64,000 nucleotides of DNA. Origin: Thermus albus (GTDB lineage Bacteria; Deinococcota; Deinococci; Deinococcales; Thermaceae). Positions 56,521 to 64,000 of this stretch are shown here, in pieces (the first letter of the stretch is position 1; every line of letters starts with the position of its first letter). The DNA lies in NCBI RefSeq assembly GCF_022760855.1, contig NZ_JAKTNR010000002.1:124001-188000 (forward strand). The letters are read 5' to 3'. The position numbers and the translations under genes were made by a program. Under the pieces are notes generated by a model. That model was not told where the DNA came from. It saw nothing but the letters and a program-made list of their open reading frames with translations, and ran no database searches.

Positions 56521-57294
56521 GTGCGTTACCTGAGGGTTTTCCTCCTCTTCCTGCGCCTGAGCCTGGCGGCGGAGATGGAGTACCGCCTGAACTTCCTCCT
56601 GGGCCTCCTTTCCTCAGCCCTCACCCTTCTTGGGGCCCTTTTCGGTCTCTTTCTCCTCTACCAAGGGGGGTACCGGCCCGGGGGCTGGTCCTGGGAGGAG
56701 GCCCTTTTGGTCTTGGCGGCCTTTACCCTCCTTCAGGGCCTGGGGAGCACCCTCTTGGCCCCCAACCTCAACAAGATCGTGGAACACGTGCAACAAGGCA
56801 CCTTGGACTTCGTGCTCTTAAAGCCCCTGGACCCCCAGTTTTGGCTTTCCTTTCGGGTGTTTTCCCCTTGGGGCTTGGGGGATTTCCTCCTGGGGATGGG
56901 CCTTCTTGTATATGCGGGGGTGCGCCTGGGGCTAGGGGGCTTGGGCTACCTGGCCTTCGCCGGGTACTGGTTTCTGGGGGCCGTGATGCTCTATAGCCTG
57001 TGGTTCTTGCTGGCCACCACCAGCATCTGGTTCGTGAAGATCTACAACGTCACCGAGGTTTTGCGGGGGCTTCTGGAGGCGGGACGTTTCCCCGTGGGGG
57101 CCTACCCGGCTTTATACCGGGTCTTTTTTACCTTCGTGGTGCCGGTGGCCTTCCTCACCACCGTGCCGGCGGAGGTGGCCTTGGGGCGGGGGGCGGTTTC
57201 CCTCTGGGCCTGGGGTCTGGCCTCCTTTTTGTTCCTCTTGTCCCGGGCTTTCTTTCGTGTGGCCTTAAGGAGCTACACCTCGGCTAGCAGTTAG
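56521..57294 (+). CDS. ABC-2 type transporter, second permease subunit
   Basis: A 257-aa membrane protein with six hydrophobic segments; [19 protein letters not shown] parallels GRLSFRLLRPLDPFF of the permease at 54715, so the two are homologous. It resembles the COG3694 family. GTG 56521 has no SD site and lies 6 bases after TGTAAT. It probably completes the transporter encoded on the other strand. Confidence 0.85.
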   Translation: MRYLRVFLLFLRLSLAAEMEYRLNFLLGLLSSALTLLGALFGLFLLYQGGYRPGGWSWEEALLVLAAFTLLQGLGSTLLAPNLNKIVEHVQQGTLDFVLLKPLDPQFWLSFRVFSPWGLGDFLLGMGLLVYAGVRLGLGGLGYLAFAGYWFLGAVMLYSLWFLLATTSIWFVKIYNVTEVLRGLLEAGRFPVGAYPALYRVFFTFVVPVAFLTTVPAEVALGRGAVSLWAWGLASFLFLLSRAFFRVALRSYTSASS

Positions 57295-57304
57295 AATCTT
57301 CCCT

Positions 57305-57907
57305 ATGGTGTCGGGGCTTTTGGTCCTTTTGCTGGCCTATCTCTTTGGGTCCATCCCGGCAGGGGTTTTGGTGGCCCGCACCTACCGGGTGGATATCCGC
57401 AAGGTGGGCTCGAGGAACATAGGGGCCACCAATGTCCTTAGGGTTTTGGGACCGGGGCCGGCCTTGGTGGTGGCCCTTTTTGACGTCTTCAAGGGGGGGC
57501 TTGCCGTGCTCATCGCCCGGGCGGTGGGAATAGAGGGCCCGCTTTTGGGCGGGGTGGCCTTGGCGGCGGTGTTGGGCCACAACTACTCCCTCTTCCTGGG
57601 GTTTAAGGGAGGGAAGGGGGTGGCCACCAGCTTTGGCACCCTGCTCTTTCTGGACCCTGTCTTGGCATTTTGGACGTTTCCCATAGGGATCACGGTGATG
57701 CTCCTTACCCGTTACGTGTCGGCGGGGAGCATGACCGGGGGGGTGGCGGCCACGGTCCTGGCCCTGGCCTTGGCCCGCCCCTTTTGGGAGGTGGCCACCG
57801 TGGCCCTCATGGCCCTTCTCATCTTCTGGACCCACCGGGAGAATCTAAAGCGCCTGCAGGCGGGTACGGAAAGGCGCCTTGGGGAGAAGGAGGGAGGCCG
57901 TGCTTGA
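57305..57907 (+). CDS. plsY: Acyl-phosphate:glycerol-3-phosphate acyltransferase
   Basis: A 200-aa integral membrane enzyme making lysophosphatidic acid, the first step of phospholipid synthesis. All PlsY signatures are intact: [53 protein letters not shown], and the terminal HRENLKRL. It is the functional counterpart of the decayed domain at 40661. TAGAAT (57292-57297) lies 7 bases before ATG 57305, probably leaderless. The end overlaps the deacetylase gene by 8 bp. Confidence 0.95.
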   Translation: MVSGLLVLLLAYLFGSIPAGVLVARTYRVDIRKVGSRNIGATNVLRVLGPGPALVVALFDVFKGGLAVLIARAVGIEGPLLGGVALAAVLGHNYSLFLGFKGGKGVATSFGTLLFLDPVLAFWTFPIGITVMLLTRYVSAGSMTGGVAATVLALALARPFWEVATVALMALLIFWTHRENLKRLQAGTERRLGEKEGGRA

Positions 57908-58583
57908 CCTTCTGGTCCTGGCTCCTCATCCCGACGATGGGGAGCTGGGGTGTGGCGGCACCCTGGCCCGGGCCAAGGCGGAGGGTCTGAGCACCGGGAT
58001 TCTGGACCTCACCCGCGGGGAGATGGGCTCCAAAGGCACCCCGGAGGAAAGGGCGAAAGAGGTGGATGAGGCCAGCCGCATCCTGGGCTTGGACTTTAGG
58101 GGCAACCTGGGGTTGCCCGACGGGGGGCTTCTGGACGTACCCGAGCAGCGCCTTAAGCTGGCCGAGGCCCTGAGGCGGCTTAGGCCCCGCATTGTGTTCG
58201 CCCCCCTCGAGGCCGACCGCCACCCCGACCACACGGCGGCAAGCCGCTTGGCGGTGGCGGCGGTGCACCTGGCGGGCTTGGGGAAGGCCCCGGTAGAAGG
58301 CGAGCCCCACCGGGTGGAACGGCTTTTCTTCTACCCGGGGAACCATCCCTTCGCCCCCAGCTTCCTGGTGAAGATATCCGCCTTCATAGACCAGTGGGAG
58401 CAGGCGGTGCTGGCCTACAGGAGCCAGTTTTCCGGGGAGGCGGCGAGCGAAACCGTGGGCCCTAAGGGGGTGGAGGCCCGGAAGGCCATGCGCCGCTACT
58501 TCGGCAACTACCTGGGCGTGGACTACGCGGAGCCTTTCGTAAGCCCCTTGCCCGTCCTCTACACCCCTTGGAGCCGGGCCTAA
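57900..58583 (+). CDS. bshB1: PIG-L deacetylase, bacillithiol synthesis (BshB1 type)
   Basis: A 227-aa zinc deacetylase. The metal site [12 protein letters not shown] near residue 10, [17 protein letters not shown] and the HPDH motif ([14 protein letters not shown]) are present, and the length and [12 protein letters not shown] segment fit BshB1, which removes acetate from GlcNAc-malate. ypdA at 45916 supports a bacillithiol pathway. GTG 57900 with an AGGGAGG site is chosen over 57879. The stop overlaps the UDG stop by 4 bp. Confidence 0.85.
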   Translation: MLDLLVLAPHPDDGELGCGGTLARAKAEGLSTGILDLTRGEMGSKGTPEERAKEVDEASRILGLDFRGNLGLPDGGLLDVPEQRLKLAEALRRLRPRIVFAPLEADRHPDHTAASRLAVAAVHLAGLGKAPVEGEPHRVERLFFYPGNHPFAPSFLVKISAFIDQWEQAVLAYRSQFSGEAASETVGPKGVEARKAMRRYFGNYLGVDYAEPFVSPLPVLYTPWSRA

Positions 58584-59197
58584 AAGAGGGGTTCTTGGCT
58601 CACCGCCTTCACCTGTCGGCGCTCCTTGGGGGGCAGGGCGTCCAAAGCCCGCTTCACCTCCTGGATGTCCAGCCAGGTGAGGTGCTTGGGGCTTCCCGGG
58701 GCCCGGCTGGGGTTGCGGAGGAGGTAGGCGGGGTGGAACATGGGGAAGACCCGGATGCCGTGCCAGCTAAACCACTGCCCCCGCACCTTGGTGATGGAGA
58801 CCTTCTCCCCCAGGAAAAACTCCGCCGCCACGGCCCCCAAGGGGACGATGATCTGGGGGGCGATGAGCTCAATCTGCTTCAGGAGCCACTTGTCGGTGCA
58901 GACCTTGGCCTCGTCGGGCAGGGGGGTGCGGTTACCCGGGGGGCGGCACTTCACGATGTTGGTGATGTAGACCGTTTCCCGGGGGATCCCTGCGGCCTCG
59001 AGGATCCGGTTGAGAAGCTGCCCCGCCTTCCCCACGAAGGGGCGGCCCTGCTTGTCTTCTTCTTCCCCGGGGCCTTCCCCCACGATCATGAGCTGGGCGT
59101 CGGGGTTTCCCTCCCCGAAGACCACCTGGGTGCGGCCTTCCGCCAAGCGGCAGGCGGTGCAGGCCTTGGCCTGGGCCTGAAGAAGCTCCAGGTTCAT
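58580..59197 (-). CDS. Family 4 uracil-DNA glycosylase
   Basis: A 205-aa iron-sulfur glycosylase removing uracil from DNA, important at high temperature where cytosine deaminates fast. Cluster cysteines include C13 and C16 (CTAC), with two more near NIVKCRPPGNR and KVCTDKW; the active-site motif is GEGPGEEED and the second motif MFHPAYLLR. The length equals the Thermus family 4 enzyme. Its ATG overlaps the next gene upstream (59194-59562) by 4 bp. Confidence 0.95.
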   Translation of the reverse strand: MNLELLQAQAKACTACRLAEGRTQVVFGEGNPDAQLMIVGEGPGEEEDKQGRPFVGKAGQLLNRILEAAGIPRETVYITNIVKCRPPGNRTPLPDEAKVCTDKWLLKQIELIAPQIIVPLGAVAAEFFLGEKVSITKVRGQWFSWHGIRVFPMFHPAYLLRNPSRAPGSPKHLTWLDIQEVKRALDALPPKERRQVKAVSQEPLF

Positions 59198-59562
59198 TGC
59201 AGGGGTTTCCGGGCCTTGCGGGCTTCCCGTCGGGTTTTGGGATCCAGGCCGATCATGAGGAAGAAGTTCTCCAGGGCGTTCTCCTGGCCCTTGATCTCCG
59301 GGTGCTGGTCCTCCGGGGTGCCGGTGACGAAGGGCAGGGACTTGTAGAGCTCCAGGGCGTACTGCACCACGGCCTCCGGCCCCTCGGCCTCCGCCACCTC
59401 GGCCAGCTTGGCGTAGACCTCGCGCCGGGCCTCCGCATGGCGGCGGAAGACCTCCGGGTTCGGCGTCTCCGGCGCCCGGAGAACGTCCTGTTTGGCGATG
59501 CGGCGGTAATGCTTCAAGCCCCGAACGATCTCCTCCGTGGTCAGCGTGATCTTGAACTCCAT
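59194..59562 (-). CDS. Conserved small protein of unknown function
   Basis: A 122-aa charged, largely helical protein beginning MEFKITLTTEEIVRGLKHY. No family is recognised. ATG 59562 has an AAAGGAG site; TATAAT at 59607-59602 gives a short leader. The longer frame back to 59640 crosses this promoter. Its stop overlaps the UDG start by 4 bp, so it is co-expressed with the glycosylase; a role linked to repair is possible but not shown by the sequence. Confidence 0.7.
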   Translation of the reverse strand: MEFKITLTTEEIVRGLKHYRRIAKQDVLRAPETPNPEVFRRHAEARREVYAKLAEVAEAEGPEAVVQYALELYKSLPFVTGTPEDQHPEIKGQENALENFFLMIGLDPKTRREARKARKPLQ

Positions 59563-59752
59563 CCCCGCTCCTTTCCGGCCTAAGGGCCCTACCTTTGGGA
59601 GATTATATAGCTGGAAGAGGGGTGGGTTCATCAAGGGCAAGACTTTGCGTAGGGCCAGCTGGCCTTCATTGGCCCTGGGGTCCGGGTGCCCCCTGGGGTG
59701 GGGCGGTTTGGTTCAGGGCCGGGTGCAGGTTAAGGTGGCTATACTTGTGGGG

Positions 59753-60859
59753 ATGGAGGTTTTGGGTAACTATTGGTTGCGGCGCATTCTTGCCCGTATC
59801 GCTTCCACCATTGCCTTTGAGGGTCAGGACACCCGCACCGGGATGCCGGTGATGGTGCTAAAGGGTGCCCAAGGGGTACCGGTAACGGCGGAGGGGGTGC
59901 TTCCCCTTTTGGAAGAGACCCCGGAGGCCTGGGTACTGGAGTGGCCCATCGGGGCGGTGCCCTTGAGCCAGTACCAGGGGGTGGCGGACCTGGAGCGGCT
60001 GGAGCAGTGGCTGAGGGGGATGGCCCGGATCTTGGTGGCCTTAAAAGCCCAGGGGGTGTCCCATGCGCCCATCCCGGAACTCTGCCTGGTGAAGGGCAAG
60101 CGGGTGTGGCTGGCTGGGGTGGGGCTGAAGGAGCTTTCCGGAGAGCCGGAAAAGGCCCTGGTGGCCCTGGCCCGGGCCCTGGCTGGGGAGCGCTACCCCG
60201 AGTTTGGCCTTAAGGAGCTTTTGGAGGGGATAGAGGCCGGGAAGGAGCCTCTGGAGGTCCTTTTTTCTGAGGCCTCGCCCCAGGTTCCGGGTAGCCCAGG
60301 GCAGGGGGACACGGCGCAGGACGCCCGCCCCCTCGAGGAACCCATCAGGCCTCCTTCTTCCGGGCGGAAGCTGCTGAGCGTGGATCCCGTTCCCGGGACG
60401 GACGACATGGAGGCTACCCCTAAGGCCTCGGAGGCTTTGCTTCCTGAGGACAAGACCCCAAGCCGCCCCCGGGTCATCCGCATAGAGGAGCCCGAGGAAC
60501 CTCCTTTCCCCGTGGTGGAGCCCCCAAAACCCAGGAGGCGCCTCTTTCTCCTCGGGCTCCTGGGGGGGCTTTTTCTCCTGGGTTTGGCGGTTTCCCTCCT
60601 CCGGTCCTCCTCCCCTTCCCCCCAGGGTTACGTGATGGAGTTCCGCACCGATCCGCCCACGGAGCGGGCGGAGGTGTTCCTCCTCGAGGTGCCCGAGGGT
60701 TCCCGGATGGCTCCCGGCCAGCTCCTCCTCACCGCCCCGGGACGGGCGGAGTTTGACCAAAAGGGCGTGTACCGGTTGCGCATCCGGGTGGCGGGCCGCG
60801 ACCCCGTGGACTACCTTTTGGAGGTGCCGGGGCCACCCCTGGTCATCAAGGTACGCTAA
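59753..60859 (+). CDS. Kinase-like N-domain joined to a membrane anchor and extracytoplasmic domain
   Basis: A 368-aa protein. Residues 1-180 have the layout of a Ser/Thr kinase N-lobe (LGNYWLRRILARIASTIAFEGQ, then DTRTGMPVMVLKG) but lack a glycine loop and the HRD and DFG motifs, so a pseudokinase is likely. A Pro/Glu-rich linker (about 185-260) leads to one membrane segment (about 264-283) and an 85-residue C-terminal beta domain outside. ATG 59753 lies 7 bases after TATACT, probably leaderless. The next gene follows after 4 bp and may act with it. Confidence 0.6.
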   Translation: MEVLGNYWLRRILARIASTIAFEGQDTRTGMPVMVLKGAQGVPVTAEGVLPLLEETPEAWVLEWPIGAVPLSQYQGVADLERLEQWLRGMARILVALKAQGVSHAPIPELCLVKGKRVWLAGVGLKELSGEPEKALVALARALAGERYPEFGLKELLEGIEAGKEPLEVLFSEASPQVPGSPGQGDTAQDARPLEEPIRPPSSGRKLLSVDPVPGTDDMEATPKASEALLPEDKTPSRPRVIRIEEPEEPPFPVVEPPKPRRRLFLLGLLGGLFLLGLAVSLLRSSSPSPQGYVMEFRTDPPTERAEVFLLEVPEGSRMAPGQLLLTAPGRAEFDQKGVYRLRIRVAGRDPVDYLLEVPGPPLVIKVR

Positions 60860-60863
60860 GGCC

Positions 60864-61460
60864 ATGACCGAGCGCCCCGCCATCTACGTGTACCGGTACT
60901 TCTTCGCCGGGGAGGAGGCGGGGGAGGGCAGGCTGGAGATTCGCCCTCTGGAAGCGGGCGTGAAGGCCACCCTCACCGCCGAGGTGAACCTGCCCTTGCC
61001 CAAGACCCGCCAGCGCTGGCAAACGGAAACGGATGCGGAAGGCTTTTCCCAGTACTTTGCCGAGCGGGTGGAAGGACGGGAGAGCCGGGTCTTCACCGTG
61101 GAGAGGTTGGAGGAGGAAGGGGTGGTGTTGGTCAGCCAGGGCAAGGAGAGCCTGGCCTTCCCCTTTGTGGCCCCCTACCATGACCCCCTTTCCCTCCTCC
61201 TGGCCCTGCCCGGTTTGGCCCTAGAGCCCGGGGACGTGGCGCGGTTTCCCATGCCCGGGGGGAGGGTATATGTGGAAAGGCTTTCGGACCTCGAGGTGGG
61301 GGGGCGTCCTCGCCAGCACTACCGTCTGCGGCCCGGGCTTACCCTGGTCCAGCTGGAGGAAGGGCTACCCGTAAGGATTGCCCAGCAGGTGGGGGACCAC
61401 GTGTTTGAGGCAGTCTTGCAAGGGGTAGAGGAGCCCAAAAGGCGCCGGCGCTGGGTATAG
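60864..61460 (+). CDS. Conserved protein of unknown function
   Basis: A 198-aa protein, mostly predicted beta strands ([35 protein letters not shown]), without a signal peptide. The repeating strands and the paired positions recall DUF3108-type proteins, but the match is weak. ATG 60864 comes 4 bp after the kinase-like gene and six bases after TACGCT, which could be an internal -10. hisD follows after 7 bp. The function is unknown. Confidence 0.6.
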   Translation: MTERPAIYVYRYFFAGEEAGEGRLEIRPLEAGVKATLTAEVNLPLPKTRQRWQTETDAEGFSQYFAERVEGRESRVFTVERLEEEGVVLVSQGKESLAFPFVAPYHDPLSLLLALPGLALEPGDVARFPMPGGRVYVERLSDLEVGGRPRQHYRLRPGLTLVQLEEGLPVRIAQQVGDHVFEAVLQGVEEPKRRRRWV

Positions 61461-61467
61461 TGGAAGC

Positions 61468-62706
61468 ATGATCTACCGCGCGGAGGAGGTTAAGGAGCGC
61501 TTTGCCCGCCGGGGCCTCTCCTTTGACCCCACGGTGGAGGAGATCGTGCGGGGCATCCTCCAGGCGGTGCGGGAGGAGGGGGATGCTGCCCTGGACCGCT
61601 TCAGCCTGGATCTGGATGGCCATCCGGTGGAGGAGATCCCCAAAAAGGCCTGGCGCCAGGCCTATGAGGACCTGGACGAGGAGCTTCGGGATGCCTTGGA
61701 AACCGCCAAGGAGCGGATAGAGGCCTTCTACCGGGAGGAGGCCAAAGGTGGCTTTTTGAAGGCCGATGGCAGTGGGGTTCTGGGCCAGCTGGTCCGGCCC
61801 CTGGCCCGGGTGGGGGTGTATGTGCCCGGGGGAAGCGCTCCCCTCCTCTCCAGCCTGCTCATGAGCGTGGTGCCGGCCAAGGTGGCCGGGGTGGAGGAGG
61901 TCATTGTGGCCAGTCCCCCTAGGGTTCACCCCGGTGTGCTGGCCGCGGCCTGGGTGGCGGGGGCCGACCGGCTTTTCGCCATGGGCGGGGCCCAGGCCAT
62001 CGCCGCCTTGGCTTACGGGACGGAACGGGTGCCCCGGGTGGACAAGATCGTGGGCCCGGGAAACGCCTACGTGGTGGCGGCCAAGCGGCAGGTCTATGGC
62101 ACCGTGGGGATAGATGGCCTGGCAGGTCCCACGGAAACCCTCATCGTGGCCGATGGTTCCGCCTCGCCCAAGGTGCTTGCCGCGGATCTCCTGGCCCAGG
62201 CGGAGCACGGTCCCGACTCCGAACCTTGGCTTCTCTCCCCGGACCGGGCCCTTTTGGAAAGGGTGGAGGCGGAGCTTTTCCGGCAGGTTCAGGACCTCCC
62301 TCGGGCGGAGATCGCCAAAAGGGCCCTGGAGCGGGGGGGGTTGGTGCTTACCCAGGACCTCGAGGAGGCCTTTGCCCTAGCCAACCTCTACGCTCCCGAG
62401 CACCTCTGCCTGGCCCTGGCGGACCCCCTTCCCTGGCTGGGGCGGGTACAGAATGCCGGGGGTGTCTTCCTGGGGGAGGGAAGCCCCGAGGCCTTGGGGG
62501 ATTACATCGCCGGGCCCAGCCACGTGATGCCCACCTCGGGCACCGCCCGCTTCCAAGGGGGCTTGGCGGTGCGGGACTTCCTCAAGGTGATCCCGGTGAT
62601 GGGCCTTTCTGAGGGAGCGGTGAAGGAGCTATCCGCCAAGGGGGCCCTTTTGGCCCGGGCCGAGGGCTTGGAGGCCCATGCCCGTTCCCTGGACTTGAGA
62701 AAATGA
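61468..62706 (+). CDS. hisD: Histidinol dehydrogenase
   Basis: A 412-aa zinc enzyme that oxidises L-histidinol to histidine in two steps. The signature runs from [19 protein letters not shown] to [28 protein letters not shown] carries zinc ligands and [18 protein letters not shown] the C-terminal part. TATAGT (61456-61461) lies 6 bases before ATG 61468, so the gene has its own leaderless promoter at the end of the preceding gene. No other his genes are nearby. It overlaps the next gene by 4 bp. Confidence 0.96.
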   Translation: MIYRAEEVKERFARRGLSFDPTVEEIVRGILQAVREEGDAALDRFSLDLDGHPVEEIPKKAWRQAYEDLDEELRDALETAKERIEAFYREEAKGGFLKADGSGVLGQLVRPLARVGVYVPGGSAPLLSSLLMSVVPAKVAGVEEVIVASPPRVHPGVLAAAWVAGADRLFAMGGAQAIAALAYGTERVPRVDKIVGPGNAYVVAAKRQVYGTVGIDGLAGPTETLIVADGSASPKVLAADLLAQAEHGPDSEPWLLSPDRALLERVEAELFRQVQDLPRAEIAKRALERGGLVLTQDLEEAFALANLYAPEHLCLALADPLPWLGRVQNAGGVFLGEGSPEALGDYIAGPSHVMPTSGTARFQGGLAVRDFLKVIPVMGLSEGAVKELSAKGALLARAEGLEAHARSLDLRK

Positions 62707-63500
62707 AGCTTTTCCACGAGCTTTTGGGCCCATTGGAGCTTCCTGAACGCCCGGAGCGGATCGTAAGCCTAGCCCCCAACGTAACTGATGCCCTCTTTGT
62801 CCTGGGCGTAGGGGAGCGGCTTGTGGGGCGAAGCGCCTTCTGCCACCGCCCGGCGGAGGTGCTTTCCCTGCCGGTCTTGGCCTCCTACACCAAAACCCGC
62901 ACCGAGCTTCTTCGTAGCCTAAAGCCCGACCTGGTGCTTCTTTCCACCGGGGTGCAGCGGGAGCAGGCCTTCAGGCTAAAGGAGGAGGGGTTTCCCGTCT
63001 ACGCCCTGCCCTTGCCCTTAAGCCCCTACGGCATCCTGGAAAACCTCTCCACCTTGGGCCACCTTTTGGACCTGGAGGAGCGGGCCACGGAACTGGCCCA
63101 CGGGCTTTCCGAGCGGTATGGCCGCCTTAAGGGGCGGTTTGACCTCAAGGTTTACTTTGAAATGGACCTGGGCGGGCCCATCACCGTGGGCCGGGGGAGC
63201 TATATCGCCCAGGCCCTTTTGCACCTGGGGCTTAAGCCCATCTTCCTGGACGTGCCCCAGGCGTACTTTCCCCCTGACCTGGAAGAGGTCAGGCGCCGCG
63301 GGCCCGACCTTTTCGTCTACGAACCCAAGCCCTGGGGTAGGAATCCTTTGGATAAGGCCCGGGCCTTGATGGAGGAAAGAGGGTGGCACCTTCCCGTGGT
63401 GGCCACGGACGGGGACGAGCTGGCCCACTATGGACCCCTGTTCTTCGGCTTCTTGGAAAAGCTGGCCCAGAAGGTGGCGGAAACCTTAGGCGAAGATTAA
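62703..63500 (+). CDS. Helical-backbone metal-receptor-like protein (BtuF-like), no signal peptide
   Basis: A 265-aa protein of the periplasmic-binding fold with a long central helix: [19 protein letters not shown] at the start, [10 protein letters not shown], and a second lobe with [17 protein letters not shown]. These match cobamide or siderophore receptors (BtuF, COG0614), but it has no signal peptide or lipobox and should stay in the cytoplasm. No transporter genes are adjacent. It overlaps hisD by 4 bp. A cytoplasmic cobamide- or metal-binding role is possible. Confidence 0.75.
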   Translation: MKLFHELLGPLELPERPERIVSLAPNVTDALFVLGVGERLVGRSAFCHRPAEVLSLPVLASYTKTRTELLRSLKPDLVLLSTGVQREQAFRLKEEGFPVYALPLPLSPYGILENLSTLGHLLDLEERATELAHGLSERYGRLKGRFDLKVYFEMDLGGPITVGRGSYIAQALLHLGLKPIFLDVPQAYFPPDLEEVRRRGPDLFVYEPKPWGRNPLDKARALMEERGWHLPVVATDGDELAHYGPLFFGFLEKLAQKVAETLGED

Positions 63501-63535
63501 GAAAGGCCTGGCCCTATCCAGGTAAAGTAGGGAGC

Positions 63536-64000
63536 ATGAAGCGGGCTTTATTTCTCGCACTTCTCAGCGCCACGACCATCCTCCTCACCGCCTGTCCCCA
63601 AACGGTACCGCCGCCCCCCGTAAATCCCGCGGAATGCCCCGTGGGAACCTTGCAGGTTCAAGGAGATGAGCCTTTACGGCTTCAGGGTTTGGGCCAGTTT
63701 GCTGGAGAGTACGTGCCCGGTGAACTATTGGTGCTACCAAAGCCAGGGCTTAGCCTCCAGACCTTAAAGGCTAAGGGTGCGGATTTTCAAGAGGCTTTAC
63801 CCTGGGGCCTTATCCGGGTGAAGGTGCCTCCTGGTCAGGAAAAGGCCCGGGCTCAGGCGCTTCTTCGGGCTGGAGCGCAGTATGTGCAACCTAACTTTGT
63901 CTATCGTGCCTTGCGGGCGCCTAACGATCCTTTGTATGTGGTTTATCAAAAAGCCTACTTGGACGGTTTGGTACACCTCGAGGCGGCCTGGGACCAGAGC
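63536..64000 (+). CDS. Subtilisin-family lipoprotein, N-terminal part
   Basis: 155 codons are visible and the gene continues beyond the window. The start is a lipoprotein signal with lipobox LTAC (Cys20) and a Pro-rich linker. It continues with an inhibitor-I9-like propeptide (YVPGELLVLPKPG, RVKVPPGQEKARAQALLRA, YVQPNFVYRAL) and the typical S8 entry APNDPLY ... HLEAAWDQS. The catalytic domain lies outside, so activity cannot be judged. ATG 63536 is 7 bases after TAAAGT. Codons such as TTA, CTA, GGT and CCT are much more frequent than in neighbours, which hints at different origin. Confidence 0.8.
   Translation, partial: MKRALFLALLSATTILLTACPQTVPPPPVNPAECPVGTLQVQGDEPLRLQGLGQFAGEYVPGELLVLPKPGLSLQTLKAKGADFQEALPWGLIRVKVPPGQEKARAQALLRAGAQYVQPNFVYRALRAPNDPLYVVYQKAYLDGLVHLEAAWDQS

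Overview
The window is high-GC DNA packed with genes on both strands and almost certainly comes from a Thermus chromosome. Evidence includes G/C-ending codons, frequent GTG and TTG starts, SD sites of the GGAGG type, and proteins of known Thermus size: amylomaltase of 500 aa with catalytic D293/E340/D395, IF3 of 171 aa, Mn-SOD of 204 aa, GlyRS of 506 aa and family-4 UDG of 205 aa. No rRNA, tRNA, CRISPR array, transposase or integrase was seen, and no gene-free stretch exceeds about 200 bp.

Layout. 1-9.3 kb: end of mtnA, comF, a Fur-family regulator divergent from a YibE/F membrane protein, sbcDC, a CBS protein, a secreted pectin-acetylesterase-like protein and an HExxH protein behind recG. 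11.6-17.4 kb: a complementary pair of M16 peptidase subunits, a DMT exporter, 3-hydroxyacyl-CoA dehydrogenase and malQ. 17.4-26 kb: sucCD, PIN-TRAM protein, radA, clpC, glyS, asd. 27-34 kb: a restriction island (hsdM, mrr-like, hsdS, hsdR, ygjP-like) wedged between the 3' ends of asd and tlyA. 34.8-38.9 kb: two small genes, glnS, and a lower-GC DUF433/DUF5615 cassette inserted at the 3' end of an enoyl-CoA hydratase gene, flanked by a perfect 40-bp repeat. 38.9-43 kb: infC-rpmI-rplT, a small membrane protein, a degenerate PlsY-like domain fused to an acyl-ACP-reductase-like domain, and mqnB. 43-47.6 kb: sodA, fumC, terC, ypdA, moaB/mogA. 47.6-54.2 kb: an ilvB-ilvH-ilvC-leuA-cimA cluster behind a complete attenuator (leucine-codon leader peptide, antiterminator, terminator). 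54.2-64 kb: a Uma2 protein, an ABC exporter with two permeases, plsY, bshB1, UDG, a kinase-like membrane protein, hisD, a metal/cobamide-receptor-like protein and the start of a subtilisin-like lipoprotein.

Themes. About twenty genes start 6-10 bases after a TAnnnT -10 element with no room for an SD site, which points to widespread leaderless transcription. Translational coupling by 4-bp overlaps is common. The main leads are the cassette that rebuilds the end of its host gene with synonymous codons, the ilv attenuator, the AUA start of infC, the PlsY-like/reductase fusion and the restriction island.

Pathways touched: branched-chain amino acids (ilvBHC, leuA, cimA), TCA cycle (sucCD, fumC), bacillithiol (bshB1, ypdA), futalosine menaquinone route (mqnB), methionine salvage (mtnA), recombination and repair (sbcCD, recG, radA, udg).
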